A DNA stretch of 64,000 nt from an uncultured Cohaesibacter sp. (GTDB lineage Bacteria > Pseudomonadota > Alphaproteobacteria > Rhizobiales > Cohaesibacteraceae): positions 3,550,501 to 3,614,500 of the forward strand of contig NZ_OY781114.1 in NCBI RefSeq assembly GCF_963676485.1. Reading direction: 5' to 3'. A program made the position numbers and the translations under genes. The notes beneath the pieces are model-generated. The model worked only from the letters and a program-made list of their open reading frames with translations, made no database searches and was not told the origin of the DNA. Position 1 is the first letter of the stretch; each line of letters opens with the position of its first letter. Below are positions 44,156 to 53,216 of this stretch, piece after piece.

Positions 44156-44674
44156 TCAACTAGCCTTTTTTTGGGCAGGCAGTGCATCGGTTGCGCGTCG
44201 TTCCGAGCCCTTGTAAAGGGGATTGGCGAAGCGCCGCCTGTCCGGCCCGTAAAAACCGTTGGCCTTGATGAAGTTGCGCGGATTGATGACACAGTTTGCT
44301 ACACGGGCATATAGGGCATTTGCCGAAATCGGTTTACACAGAAATTCTGTCACGCCAACATCTCTGGCCTCCAGGACTTTCCGTTTTTCCGAGTGGCCTG
44401 TCAACATGATGATCGGTACTGTCGGGTTGGCGGAGGATTCGGGATGTCGCATCATTCGTGTCAGCTCGATGCCGCCGAATATAGGCATGTACCAGTCTGT
44501 GATCACGATGTCGGGCATGGTTGTCTGGAATAGCTCAAGGCCTGCGGCTCCATCTTCAGCCTCGGTCACCTCTCGGGCGCCAAAGCTGTGAATGAGGGTC
44601 CGCACCACACGGCGCATATGGGCGTTGTCTTCCACAACCAAAAATCGCAATTGTGAGAGGTCAACCTTGATCAT
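44156..44674 (-). CDS. CheY-like response regulator with rhizobial C-terminal extension
   Basis: A 172-residue protein. The receiver domain (residues ~8-130) has E15/D16 acidic pocket, phospho-acceptor D60 in DIVITDWYMP, T92 in MLTGHSE and K114 in FLCKP. The ~45-residue C-terminal tail (FIKANGFYGPDRRRF, YKGSERR) is characteristic of a group of alphaproteobacterial single-domain regulators; no DNA-binding unit. Likely partner of the HPt protein encoded next on the same strand. Confidence 0.9.
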   Translation of the reverse strand: MIKVDLSQLRFLVVEDNAHMRRVVRTLIHSFGAREVTEAEDGAAGLELFQTTMPDIVITDWYMPIFGGIELTRMMRHPESSANPTVPIIMLTGHSEKRKVLEARDVGVTEFLCKPISANALYARVANCVINPRNFIKANGFYGPDRRRFANPLYKGSERRATDALPAQKKAS

Positions 44675-44863
44675 ACCTTCTTGCCCCTGTCCGGTTTGTT
44701 CTGCTATCCGCTTTGTTTTATAAAACAGGAAAATCAGATTAACTATATCCAGAGACCGTTAAGGAAGCATTTCCTTGAACTATTCTTGATATATCGGCCG
44801 TGATCTAGCCTGCATACAAGACAGAAGGGGCGGTATATTGGTCCTATTCTTTGAAGAGCTTGA

Positions 44864-45637
44864 TCAGTAGCGGAACTGTTCGCTCAAGATGCGTTCTGCC
44901 CAACCATGCTCCGGGTCGAACATGATTTTGCATGATTTTTCGCGGCTCTCGGAAATCTCGACTTCAAGCACCGAGCGGATTTCTGCATGGTCTGCCACAG
45001 CGCTCAAGGGGCGTTTTCTGGGCTCCTTGACGATGAGCTTGACGTGAGCGCTGTTTGGCAAGAGCGCACCGCGCCAGTGGCGTGGGCGAAAGGGGCTGAT
45101 TGGTGTCAGGGCGAGCAGAGGCGAGTCGATGGGCAAAATCGGCCCGTGAACCGAGAGATTATAGGCGGTGCTGCCAACAGGGGTAGCGACCAGGGCCCCA
45201 TCGCAAATCAGCTCCTCCATGCGAATCTTGCCATCAATGCGGATTTCCATCTTGGCTGCTTGCGCGGTTTGTCTGAAGACTGAGATCTCGTTGATTGCCG
45301 TTGCTTCATGCAGCGCACCGTCTGTGGTGAGAGCGCGCATGTCGAGGGGGCGGATTTCGGAGATCTCGGTATTCTCCAAGCGATCCATCAGACCGTCTTC
45401 CGAATATTCATTCATCAGGAATCCAATGGAGCCGCAATTCATGCCATAGATCGGAATTTCGCTATTCATATTGTTGTGCAGCGTTTGCAGCATCAAGCCA
45501 TCGCCACCCAAAGCAACAATGACATCGGCGCCGGATGGATCTGCCGAGCCATAAAGATGTGTGAGCCTCTCTTTTGCCTCTAGCGATTCTTCGGTTCCAC
45601 TGGAAATGAAGGCAATTTTCTGAAAAGGCCGTGACAT
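44864..45637 (-). CDS. nadK: NAD kinase
   Basis: A 257-residue protein from ATG 45637; the frame runs 29 codons further upstream but homology starts at [13 protein letters not shown]. Motifs: [16 protein letters not shown] (GGDG phosphate-binding motif), [45 protein letters not shown] and [14 protein letters not shown]. It phosphorylates NAD to NADP. Single gene on the minus strand, divergent from cutA. Confidence 0.95.
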   Translation of the reverse strand: MSRPFQKIAFISSGTEESLEAKERLTHLYGSADPSGADVIVALGGDGLMLQTLHNNMNSEIPIYGMNCGSIGFLMNEYSEDGLMDRLENTEISEIRPLDMRALTTDGALHEATAINEISVFRQTAQAAKMEIRIDGKIRMEELICDGALVATPVGSTAYNLSVHGPILPIDSPLLALTPISPFRPRHWRGALLPNSAHVKLIVKEPRKRPLSAVADHAEIRSVLEVEISESREKSCKIMFDPEHGWAERILSEQFRY

Positions 45638-45842
45638 CTGCTTTGTCCGTCTTGTTATCCGAGCTTCGGATTCCCGCGATCCGGGATGGAATGGCTTTTC
45701 TGTTTCCATGGATTTTTTGGGCAAACCGAAGAAACAGATGTGGTGATTGGTGTGGTTTTATATCCACTTCCCGTGCTATTGGCATGCACCATGCTTTAGT
45801 GGAGTAGCATGGATATAAATGATTTCCAATGAGGAGCAGGGA

Positions 45843-46178
45843 ATGTCACATGCCAAAAACGACGAGGTGTTGCTATTGTACGGCACCTGTCCCGATGTCG
45901 AAGCGGCCCGCTTGATTGCCCGGTCGATGCTTGATGCGCATTTGGTTGCTTGTGTGAATATTCTACCTGGAATGGTTTCGCTCTATCAATGGCAGGGACA
46001 AATGGAGCAGGCTGAAGAAGTGGCCTTCATTGCGAAAAGCACAAGAGGCGCGTGGGAGAAGGCGTCTGCGCTTTTTCAGTCTCAACATCCTTACGAGGAG
46101 CCTGCGCTTGTTGCTTTGCCCTTAAGTGACGGCCTGCCTGGCTTTATGGACTGGGTGCGCAACGAAACTCTATGCTGA
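45843..46178 (+). CDS. cutA: Divalent-cation tolerance protein CutA-like
   Basis: A 111-residue protein from ATG 45843 with GAGGAG upstream (an earlier in-frame ATG is less likely). It shows the CutA1 trimer fold pattern: LLLYGTCPDVEAARLIARSMLDAHLVACVNILPGMVSLYQWQGQMEQAEEVAFIAKST, then HPYEEPALVALPLSDGLPGFMDWV. Role in metal tolerance is named from E. coli, but the molecular function is still debated. Single gene. Confidence 0.93.
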   Translation: MSHAKNDEVLLLYGTCPDVEAARLIARSMLDAHLVACVNILPGMVSLYQWQGQMEQAEEVAFIAKSTRGAWEKASALFQSQHPYEEPALVALPLSDGLPGFMDWVRNETLC

Positions 46179-46288
46179 CAGATATTCTTTGTTCGAAAAA
46201 AGCCAAATTATCGTGACGCTATGTATTCTGCTGGCACATTCCATTGACCTTGAATTTTATGAATTGAATCAATTGAACGGAGATTTTT

Positions 46289-46873
46289 ATGTCTGATCGA
46301 CACACGCTGATTTCTCGCGAAATCATTTGCACCCTCGATAAGGGAACGATTGATCTGACCAGAGTGCAGACAATTCATCAGGATGGGCGCGAGCATGTGA
46401 TTTCCGAGCCCATATGGGCCGACCGGGACTCCATTGCAGTGCTGCCATATGATGCGGAAAAGAAGACGGTTCTGCTTGTGCGGCAGATGCGGACCGCTGT
46501 TTTCCTTCGGGAGCAGGGGCTTATTGTTGAGGCTTGCGCGGGGGGCATCGAGGCCTCTGACGGATCTGTTGAGGAAGCCTGTAGGAGAGAGGCAGAGGAA
46601 GAGCTTGGCCTGTCTCTGGAGGCTTTGGAGAAGGTGGGGCAGGTCTTCATTAATCCCGCACGCATGCTTGAAAAAGCCAATCTGTTTCTTGCGCCCTACA
46701 TGTCTGGTCAACAACACCCCGAAACACGGCATCAGGACGAGGATGAAGATATCGAAGTCGTTGAAGTCTCGACAAAAAATTTAAAGAATTGGCTTGATGA
46801 GGGTAATATTCGTTGTCCACGTCTGCTCATACTTGCTCAGGCATTGATGTCTAGGCATGCCAATGTGTTTTGA
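46289..46873 (+). CDS. Nudix hydrolase (ADP-ribose / nucleoside-diphosphate-sugar type)
   Basis: A 194-residue protein with a GGAG site. The Nudix box lies at residues ~86-107: G-G-I-E-A-S-D-G-S-V-E-E-A-C-R-R-E-A-E-E-E-L-G, so all metal-binding Glu are present. Upstream SIAVLPYDAEKKTVLLVRQMR and downstream INPARMLEKANLFLAPYM fit the ADP-ribose pyrophosphatase/NudK group. The exact substrate is not readable. The 340-base region after it leads to the peptide-transporter operon. Confidence 0.88.
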   Translation: MSDRHTLISREIICTLDKGTIDLTRVQTIHQDGREHVISEPIWADRDSIAVLPYDAEKKTVLLVRQMRTAVFLREQGLIVEACAGGIEASDGSVEEACRREAEEELGLSLEALEKVGQVFINPARMLEKANLFLAPYMSGQQHPETRHQDEDEDIEVVEVSTKNLKNWLDEGNIRCPRLLILAQALMSRHANVF

Positions 46874-47213
46874 GATCGGGGATGTTATTTTGCCCTATTG
46901 TTCAAGGTCGTAAGAATCATTGTCCTTTTTTACAAAGGTGGCGGTACAGACGCTGTTTGGCAGAAAATTAATTTCTGTGAATTTGATGAATTTGACTATT
47001 TTGTTCTAAATAGGGTGAATAATCCCTAATAAGAGATTGCTTTTCTGGTCAGATTGTATTCGAATTTTCTACGTGCTGTTTGAGACAGCCGCAAGGGGGG
47101 TCCTGGCTGGTTGTCCAAACTATAGGCTGTTTGGGGTGTGCTCGTCGCGCGACGGGATGCATTGCTGTTTGCCTGCATATTTAAACGATAAAATTTTGAG
47201 AGGGATTCAAACA
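46874..47213. other. Upstream region of the peptide-transporter operon
   Basis: 340 AT-rich bases with an inverted repeat TAGGG...CCCTA at ~47011-47029 that could be an operator. No credible gene. It should contain the operon promoter. Confidence 0.4.
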
Positions 47214-48806
47214 ATGAAGCTGCTTACCAAAGCTTTGGCTGCTACCGCTCTGGCTGCCGTCATGTCGACGACAGTTCAGGCGAAGACATTGGTCTATTGC
47301 TCCGAAGCTAGCCCGGAAGGATTTACTCCGGCTCTTTATACGACTGGCACGACCTTTGATGCGTCTTCGCACGCTGTCTTCAATAAACTCGTCGAATTTG
47401 AACGCGGTGCTACCAATGTTATTCCTGGCCTGGCTGAAAGCTGGGATGTGTCCGAAGATGGTCTGGAATATACTTTCCACTTGCGTAAAGGTGTGAAATT
47501 CCACACGACCAAAGACTTTACCCCAAGCCGCGATTTCAATGCTGATGACGTGATCTTCACCTTTATGCGGCAGAAAGATCCGAACCATCCATATAACAAA
47601 GTTTCCGGTGGCACCTACGAATATTTCGGAGGCATGTCCATGGACACCTTGATCAAGGATATCGTCAAGGTTGATGATTATACTGTCAAATTCGTGCTGA
47701 ATAAGGTTGAAGCGCCTTTCATCGCCAACATGGCCATGGACTTTGCTTCCATTGCATCGGCTGAATATGCTGATCAGGTCGCTAAAACCGGGAATCTGGA
47801 AATGTTCGACCAGAATCCGGTTGGTACGGGTCCTTTCCAGCTGGTTAATTATCAGAAAGACGCCGTCATCCGTTTCAAGGCTTTCCCTGATTATTGGGGT
47901 GGCAAGGCAGCGATCGATAATCTGATCTTCGCCATTACGCCGGATGCCTCTGTTCGGTATCAGAAGATGAAAGCCGGTGAGTGCGATGTGATGCCTTATC
48001 CGAACCCGGCTGACCTCAAGGCCATGGAAGAAGATCCAAATATCAACCTGATGCAGCAGCCGGGTCTGAACGTTGGCTATCTGGCCTATAACAACGAGAA
48101 AGAAAAGTTCAAAGATGTACGTGTTCGCAAGGCGTTGAACATGGCCATCAACAAGCAGGCTATTCTAGACGCTGTGTTCCAGGGGGCTGGTCAAGCTGCG
48201 AAAAACCCGATCCCGCCGACCATGTGGTCTTACAACGATAAGGTCAAGGACGATCCTTATGATCCGGAAGCAGCCAAGAAACTGCTTGAGGAAGCTGGCG
48301 TCAAGGATATGGAAACCAATATCTGGGCCATGCCAGTTCAGCGTCCTTACAACCCGAATGCGCGCCGTATGGCCGAGCTGATCCAGGCTGACTGGAAAGC
48401 AATCGGTGTTGATGCCAAAATTGTTTCCTACGAATGGGGCGAGTATCTGAAGCGGTCTTCCGCTGGTGAACATGACACCGTTCTGCTCGGCTGGACCGGC
48501 GATAACGGCGACCCGGATAACTTCATGTATGTTCTGCTTGGTTGCGATGCTGTTGCGTCCGGTTCAAACCGTGCAAAATGGTGCAACGAAGAGTTCAACG
48601 ATCTGCTGGTCAAAGCAAAACGGACCACTGACATCGCAGAACGCACCAAACTGTATGAAGAAGCACAGGTTGTCTTCAAACGTGAAGCTCCATGGGCAAC
48701 CATTGCTCACTCTGTCGTCTTCATGCCGGTTAGCACCAAAGTGAAGAACTACAAGATCGATCCGTTTGGCGGTCACATCTTCTACGGTGTGGATATCGAG
48801 GAATAA
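47214..48806 (+). CDS. dppA: ABC transporter peptide-binding protein (DppA/OppA family)
   Basis: A 530-residue SBP family 5 protein from ATG 47214 (GAGAGGG site). Signal peptide 1-23 (ending VQA). Family segments: GLAESWDVSEDGLEYTFHLRKGVKFH, FNADDVIFTFMRQKDP, NPVGTGPFQLVNYQKDAVIRFKAFPDYWG, KALNMAINKQAILDAVFQGAGQAAKNPIPP and GWTGDNGDPDNF. These resemble DppA, the periplasmic dipeptide receptor. A 9-bp hairpin and T-run lie after the stop, then the permease and ATPase genes. Ligand (dipeptide, haem or other) cannot be fixed from sequence; the gene name is by family. Confidence 0.9.
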   Translation: MKLLTKALAATALAAVMSTTVQAKTLVYCSEASPEGFTPALYTTGTTFDASSHAVFNKLVEFERGATNVIPGLAESWDVSEDGLEYTFHLRKGVKFHTTKDFTPSRDFNADDVIFTFMRQKDPNHPYNKVSGGTYEYFGGMSMDTLIKDIVKVDDYTVKFVLNKVEAPFIANMAMDFASIASAEYADQVAKTGNLEMFDQNPVGTGPFQLVNYQKDAVIRFKAFPDYWGGKAAIDNLIFAITPDASVRYQKMKAGECDVMPYPNPADLKAMEEDPNINLMQQPGLNVGYLAYNNEKEKFKDVRVRKALNMAINKQAILDAVFQGAGQAAKNPIPPTMWSYNDKVKDDPYDPEAAKKLLEEAGVKDMETNIWAMPVQRPYNPNARRMAELIQADWKAIGVDAKIVSYEWGEYLKRSSAGEHDTVLLGWTGDNGDPDNFMYVLLGCDAVASGSNRAKWCNEEFNDLLVKAKRTTDIAERTKLYEEAQVVFKREAPWATIAHSVVFMPVSTKVKNYKIDPFGGHIFYGVDIEE

Positions 48807-48819
48807 TTTGGAATTAAGT

Positions 48820-48850
48820 GGAGGCGGGATTTCCTGCCTCCGCTCTTTTT
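48820..48850 (+). terminator. Terminator-like hairpin between dppA and dppB
   Basis: GGAGGCGGG and CCTGCCTCC form a 9-bp stem (one G-U) with an ATTT loop and GCTCTTTTTG after it. Position after the binding-protein gene suggests partial termination that gives more receptor than permease. Confidence 0.75.
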
Positions 48851-49026
48851 GTATCAGGTCTATGGCACATTCCGACTTGTTCCGCTAAAAGACGACCTGA
48901 AAACTTGCCTCTCGATAGAAAATGCATCGGTTCATCCGGGCGAATATAGAATAAGAGATGTGCAAGGGGCTGCTACACTAACAGGGAAGGACGTTAGACC
49001 TTCTCTCAACCGGGCTGGCAATATCA

Positions 49027-50034
49027 ATGTTTGGTTTTCTCCTACGCCGGGTTGGAATGCTCATTCCGACCTTTATCGGCGTGACGCTTGTCGCGTTTTT
49101 CTTCATCCGGCTGTTGCCGGGTGATCCTATCTTGCTGCTCGCTGGCGAGCGCGGCATTTCTGCCGAGCGCTATGCAGCACTACAGCATTCTTTCGGTTTC
49201 GATCAACCGGTGCTTCTCCAGTATTTCCATTATCTTTCTGGCCTGTTTCATGGCGATTTTGGAATGTCCATGGTGACGCGTCGTCCGGTTTGGGATGAGT
49301 TTTTCGCGCTGTTTCCGGCGACGCTTGAATTGTCCTTCGTGGCGATCATCATCGCGGTTTTTGTTGGCATTCCTGCTGGTGTGATTGCTGCGGTCAAGCG
49401 CGGCTCCATCTTTGACTATTCGGTCATGACAAGCGCGCTTGTCGGTTATTCCATGCCGATTTTCTGGTGGGCGCTGCTGGCGATCATCGTGTTTTCCGGC
49501 TGGCTCGAATGGACGCCGGTTTCCGGGCGTATCTCGGTGATGTATTATTTCGAGCCAGTTACCGGCTTCATGCTGATCGACTCGCTTTTGTCCGATCAGG
49601 CGGGCGCGTTTGAATCCGCATTCTCTCACCTTGTTTTGCCCTCCATTGTCCTTGCGACCGTTCCGATGGCCGTGATCGCGCGTCAGACGCGCTCGGCGAT
49701 GCTTGAGGTTCTGGGCGAGGACTATGTGCGCACTGCGCGGGCCAAGGGATTGAGACGCCTTCGCATTGTCGGCTTGCATGCCCTGCGCAATGCTCTCATT
49801 CCGGTGGTTACCACCATCGGTCTGCAGGTCGGTGTGCTCATGGCGGGTGCGATCCTGACAGAGACGATTTTCTCCTGGCCCGGCATTGGCAAGTGGATGG
49901 TCGACAGTATCTCCCGGCGTGACTATCAGGTGGTTCAAGGCGGCCTTCTGATGATTGCCATGATGGTCATGATGGTCAACCTGGTGGTTGATCTGCTTTA
50001 TGGCCTGATCAACCCACGCATTCGGCACCGCTAG
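49027..50034 (+). CDS. dppB: ABC transporter permease (DppB type)
   Basis: A 335-residue inner-membrane protein. Six predicted helices, with the N-terminal RVGMLIPTFIGVTLVAFFFIRLLPGDP and the EAA loop DYVRTARAKGLRRLRIVGLHALRNALIPVVT that contacts the ATPase. It pairs with the next gene's product to form the channel of the peptide importer. It begins ~220 bases after dppA, beyond the hairpin. Confidence 0.93.
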   Translation: MFGFLLRRVGMLIPTFIGVTLVAFFFIRLLPGDPILLLAGERGISAERYAALQHSFGFDQPVLLQYFHYLSGLFHGDFGMSMVTRRPVWDEFFALFPATLELSFVAIIIAVFVGIPAGVIAAVKRGSIFDYSVMTSALVGYSMPIFWWALLAIIVFSGWLEWTPVSGRISVMYYFEPVTGFMLIDSLLSDQAGAFESAFSHLVLPSIVLATVPMAVIARQTRSAMLEVLGEDYVRTARAKGLRRLRIVGLHALRNALIPVVTTIGLQVGVLMAGAILTETIFSWPGIGKWMVDSISRRDYQVVQGGLLMIAMMVMMVNLVVDLLYGLINPRIRHR

Positions 50035-50044
50035 GATAGAACCC

Positions 50045-50953
50045 ATGACTGATACCACTGAACTTATTGAGACAGTCTCTCGCCAGTCTACCAAAGCTGT
50101 GCTTAAGGAATTCTGGTTTTATTTCAGCGACAACCGCGGCGCGGTGCTTGGATTGTTTGTCTTTCTGACGCTGGTGCTGCTGGCTTTGTTCGCGCCCTAT
50201 ATCACACCGCATGATGCGACGATGCAGTATCGCGATGCCTTGCTGGTGCCTCCTGCCTGGCTTGAGGGGGGCAACAGCTCCTACTTGCTCGGTACGGATG
50301 CTGTCGGGCGCGATATTCTGTCCCGCCTCATAATCGGGTCGCGCTTTTCGCTGTTTGTCGGCATTGTTGTTGTCGTCATTGCGCTGGTTGGCGGGATCAT
50401 TCTCGGCCTTTTGGCTGGCTATTATGGCGGCATCATTGATACGATCGTGATGCGCATTATGGACATTATCCTGGCCTTTCCCAGCTTGCTGCTGGCTCTG
50501 GTCATGGTGGCGTTACTTGGTCCGGGATTGCTCAACGCAATGATCGCGATCGCAATCGTCTATCAACCCCACTTTGTGCGCTTGACGCGTGCGGCAGTGA
50601 TGGCTGAGCGGGAGCGGGAATATGTCGTGGCCGCACGGGTTTGCGGTGCCAGCTCGCTGCGCTTGATGTTCCTGACCATTCTGCCAAACTGTACTGCACC
50701 GCTGATCGTTCAGGCGACCCTGTCCTTCTCCAGCGCCATTCTCGATATCGCTGCGCTTGGCTTCCTTGGTATGGGCGCTCAGCCGCCGACCCCGGAATGG
50801 GGCACCATGCTGGCCGAGGCTCGCGAGTTCATTCTGCGTGCATGGTGGGTTGTGACCTTCCCGGGTATTTCCATTCTGATTACCGTGCTTGCAATCAACC
50901 TCATTGGTGACGGTTTGCGCGATGCGCTTGATCCGAAGTTGAAACGGTCATAG
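50045..50953 (+). CDS. dppC: ABC transporter permease (DppC type)
   Basis: A 302-residue partner permease. The N-terminal helix is followed by YLLGTDAVGRDILSRLIIGSRFSLFVGIVVV (a DppC family mark) and the EAA loop EREYVVAARVCGASSLRLMFLTILPN. The end has GWGTMLAEAREFILRAWW-like MGAQPPTPEWGTMLAEAR. Ten bases separate it from dppB. Operon with the two ATPase genes downstream. Confidence 0.93.
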   Translation: MTDTTELIETVSRQSTKAVLKEFWFYFSDNRGAVLGLFVFLTLVLLALFAPYITPHDATMQYRDALLVPPAWLEGGNSSYLLGTDAVGRDILSRLIIGSRFSLFVGIVVVVIALVGGIILGLLAGYYGGIIDTIVMRIMDIILAFPSLLLALVMVALLGPGLLNAMIAIAIVYQPHFVRLTRAAVMAEREREYVVAARVCGASSLRLMFLTILPNCTAPLIVQATLSFSSAILDIAALGFLGMGAQPPTPEWGTMLAEAREFILRAWWVVTFPGISILITVLAINLIGDGLRDALDPKLKRS

Positions 50954-50966
50954 GGAGATTGACAAT

Positions 50967-51821
50967 ATGAGTTTGTTGGAAATCAGAAATCTGACCGTTG
51001 AATTTGACACTGCCATGGGGCCGTTTCAGGCCCTGAAAGGCGTGGACTATACGGTCGACAAGGGCGAGGTTCTGGCCATCGTTGGCGAGTCCGGTTCGGG
51101 CAAATCCGTGGCCATGCTGGCAACGATGGGCTTGTTGCCTGATAGTGCAACGGTCAAGGCGGATGTCATGCAGTTTGATGGCCGAGACCTCAAGACCGTC
51201 AGTGCCAAGGAACGGCGCTCCATCATTGGTAAAGACATTTCGATGATCTTTCAGGAGCCAATCGCCAGCCTCAATCCGTGCTTCACGATCGGCTTCCAGA
51301 TCGGGGAAGTGCTGAAAACACACCTTGATCTGCGTGGCAAAGCTGTTCAGTCCCGCACGATTGAGCTCTTGGAAGCGGTGGGTATTCCCACGCCAGAGAA
51401 GCGTTTGTCGAGCTTTCCGCACCAGATGTCGGGTGGCCAGTGTCAGCGCGTCATGATCGCCATGGCCATTGCCTGTCAGCCCAAGCTGCTGATTGCGGAT
51501 GAGCCGACGACGGCGCTGGATGTGACCATTCAGAAACAGATTCTGGATCTTCTGATGCATATTCAGGAAGAGCGCCATATGGGCCTCATCATGATTACCC
51601 ATGATATGGGTGTGGTGGCCGAAACGGCTGACCGCGTTGTGGTCCAGTATAATGGTGAGCAGATGGAAGAAGCGGGTGTTCTGGAGCTTTTCGAAGCCCC
51701 CAAACATCCCTATACCAAGGCGCTGCTATCTGCCCTGCCTGAACGGGCCGAAGGAGATCGGTTGCCTACGGTGAGCGATTTTGCATCGTCCTACAGCAAA
51801 GAGGATAGTCCAGCGGTATGA
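50967..51821 (+). CDS. dppD: ABC transporter ATP-binding protein (DppD type)
   Basis: A 284-residue ATPase: Walker A GESGSGKSVAM, Q-loop MIFQEPIASLNPCFT, signature MSGGQCQRVMIAMA, Walker B LLIADEPTTALD and the switch His in ITHDMG. The C-terminal oligopeptide-type extension ends HPYTKALLSALPE. The signature GGQCQR carries Cys in place of the usual Gln/His; conservative, activity expected. Its stop overlaps the next start (ATGA). Confidence 0.93.
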   Translation: MSLLEIRNLTVEFDTAMGPFQALKGVDYTVDKGEVLAIVGESGSGKSVAMLATMGLLPDSATVKADVMQFDGRDLKTVSAKERRSIIGKDISMIFQEPIASLNPCFTIGFQIGEVLKTHLDLRGKAVQSRTIELLEAVGIPTPEKRLSSFPHQMSGGQCQRVMIAMAIACQPKLLIADEPTTALDVTIQKQILDLLMHIQEERHMGLIMITHDMGVVAETADRVVVQYNGEQMEEAGVLELFEAPKHPYTKALLSALPERAEGDRLPTVSDFASSYSKEDSPAV

Positions 51822-52669
51822 GTGACAATCAGGAAATAATTCTCAGCGCACGCGGAATCAAACGGGACTATGTGACTGCGGGTGGCTTCTTTGGAAAAAC
51901 CGAAACCGTGCATGCGCTCAAAGGCATCGATTTCGATCTATATCGCGGTGAAACGCTGGCTCTGGTCGGCGAATCCGGCTGTGGCAAATCCACGCTTGCT
52001 CGTATTCTGACCCTTATTGATGCGCAGACCGGTGGGGAATTGCTCATCAGGGGCAACCCGGTGGATATCGCCAAGAAGAAGGTGTCCGCAGAAATGCGCC
52101 GCCGGATTCAGATCGTGTTCCAAAACCCCTATGGCTCGCTCAATCCGCGCCAGAAGGTCGGGGCAGTGCTTGAAGAGCCGCTAAAAATCAACAATCCGGA
52201 GATGCCTGCCCAAGAACGTCGGCAGAAAGCCATGGATATGTTGATCAAGGTGGGGCTGCAGAAAGAGCATTTCGGACGCTATCCGCATATGTTCTCCGGG
52301 GGGCAGCGCCAGCGTATTGCCATCGGGCGGGCCTTGATGCTCAATCCGCGCATTCTGGTTTTGGATGAGCCGGTATCGGCCCTTGATCTGTCCATTCAGG
52401 CGCAGATCCTCAATCTGCTCAAGGATTTGCAGGAAGAGTTCAATCTCTCCTATCTGTTCATCTCTCATGACCTCAGTGTGGTGAAATATTTCGCCGATCG
52501 GGTGATGGTGATGTATTTTGGTGAGATCGTCGAGAGCGCTACACGGGACGAGATCTTTGCCAATCCGCAGCATGAATATACCAAGACGCTGTTGGCAGCG
52601 ACACCGAAGACAAGCATCGAGTCCATTCGCGCCCGCGTGAATGCGCACAAGGAAGCGGAAAACGCCTAA
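51818..52669 (+). CDS. dppF: ABC transporter ATP-binding protein (DppF type)
   Basis: A 283-residue ATPase: Walker A GESGCGKSTLARIL, Q-loop IVFQNPYGSLNPRQKV, signature FSGGQRQRIAIGRAL, Walker B LVLDEPVSALD and SHDLSVVKYFADRV. The C-terminal HEYTKTLLAATPK completes the Opp/Dpp ATPase pattern. Last gene of the five-gene importer; 30 bases after its stop is a strong terminator. Confidence 0.93.
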   Translation: MSDNQEIILSARGIKRDYVTAGGFFGKTETVHALKGIDFDLYRGETLALVGESGCGKSTLARILTLIDAQTGGELLIRGNPVDIAKKKVSAEMRRRIQIVFQNPYGSLNPRQKVGAVLEEPLKINNPEMPAQERRQKAMDMLIKVGLQKEHFGRYPHMFSGGQRQRIAIGRALMLNPRILVLDEPVSALDLSIQAQILNLLKDLQEEFNLSYLFISHDLSVVKYFADRVMVMYFGEIVESATRDEIFANPQHEYTKTLLAATPKTSIESIRARVNAHKEAENA

Positions 52670-52699
52670 TTAAGCGCTTGCTCTTTTGCACCATGCTTT

Positions 52700-52730
52700 G
52701 CCCGCCGGATGCTTTTCCGGCGGGCTTTTT
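52700..52730 (+). terminator. Intrinsic terminator ending the dpp operon
   Basis: GCCCGCCGGA and TCCGGCGGGC form a perfect 10-bp stem with a TGCTTT loop and five T after it. Confidence 0.9.
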
Positions 52731-52839
52731 CTTGTTCTGAGCGATGTCTTGTCTGTTCAGATGAACGCAGTTTAACTTGCTGCCGAGGCGACACGTCCAT
52801 ATGGTTTTCTTCGTATGATTTCGAACGTGGAGAGGCAGC

Positions 52840-53169
52840 ATGTATCTGGTGATGAACCGGTTTCGGGTGAAAGTCGGCTTTGAAGAGGCTTTTGAAGAGG
52901 TGTGGCGGTCGCGGGAAAGCAAGTTGCTTGAGCGGGATGGCTTTGTCCGATTTGATCTGCTCAAGGGCGACGAAAGCGAAGGCTATGTGCTGTTTGCATC
53001 CCATGCATTGTGGCGCGACAAGGATGCCTTCATTGACTGGACGAAATCGCACCAGTTCCGTTCGTCCCATGGCAAGCCGAAGAATGAGCGCCCGGTTGAA
53101 TATGCTGGCCCTCCGGTGCTGGAATGCTTCGAAGTGATTGACGATCTGACCATCGTTACTTCTGATTGA
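52840..53169 (+). CDS. ABM-family monooxygenase, possible IsdG/HmoA-type haem-degrading enzyme
   Basis: A 109-residue dimeric alpha/beta-barrel (antibiotic biosynthesis monooxygenase) protein: MNRFRVKVGFEEAFEEVWRSRES, GFVRFDLLKG, FIDWTKSHQF and SSHG. The residues N6, W67 and H77 stand at the spacing of the N-W-H catalytic triad of IsdG/IsdI haem oxygenases. That makes haem degradation a reasonable prediction, and the same small proteins are known as haem oxygenase-like in rhizobia. It is a stand-alone gene just after the dpp operon; some Dpp systems also carry haem, a link that is only suggestive. Confidence 0.75.
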   Translation: MYLVMNRFRVKVGFEEAFEEVWRSRESKLLERDGFVRFDLLKGDESEGYVLFASHALWRDKDAFIDWTKSHQFRSSHGKPKNERPVEYAGPPVLECFEVIDDLTIVTSD

Positions 53170-53216
53170 TCCACCATGGTGCCTTTAGGGCACTCTTTCG
53201 GGAGGGTCGATCCTGA

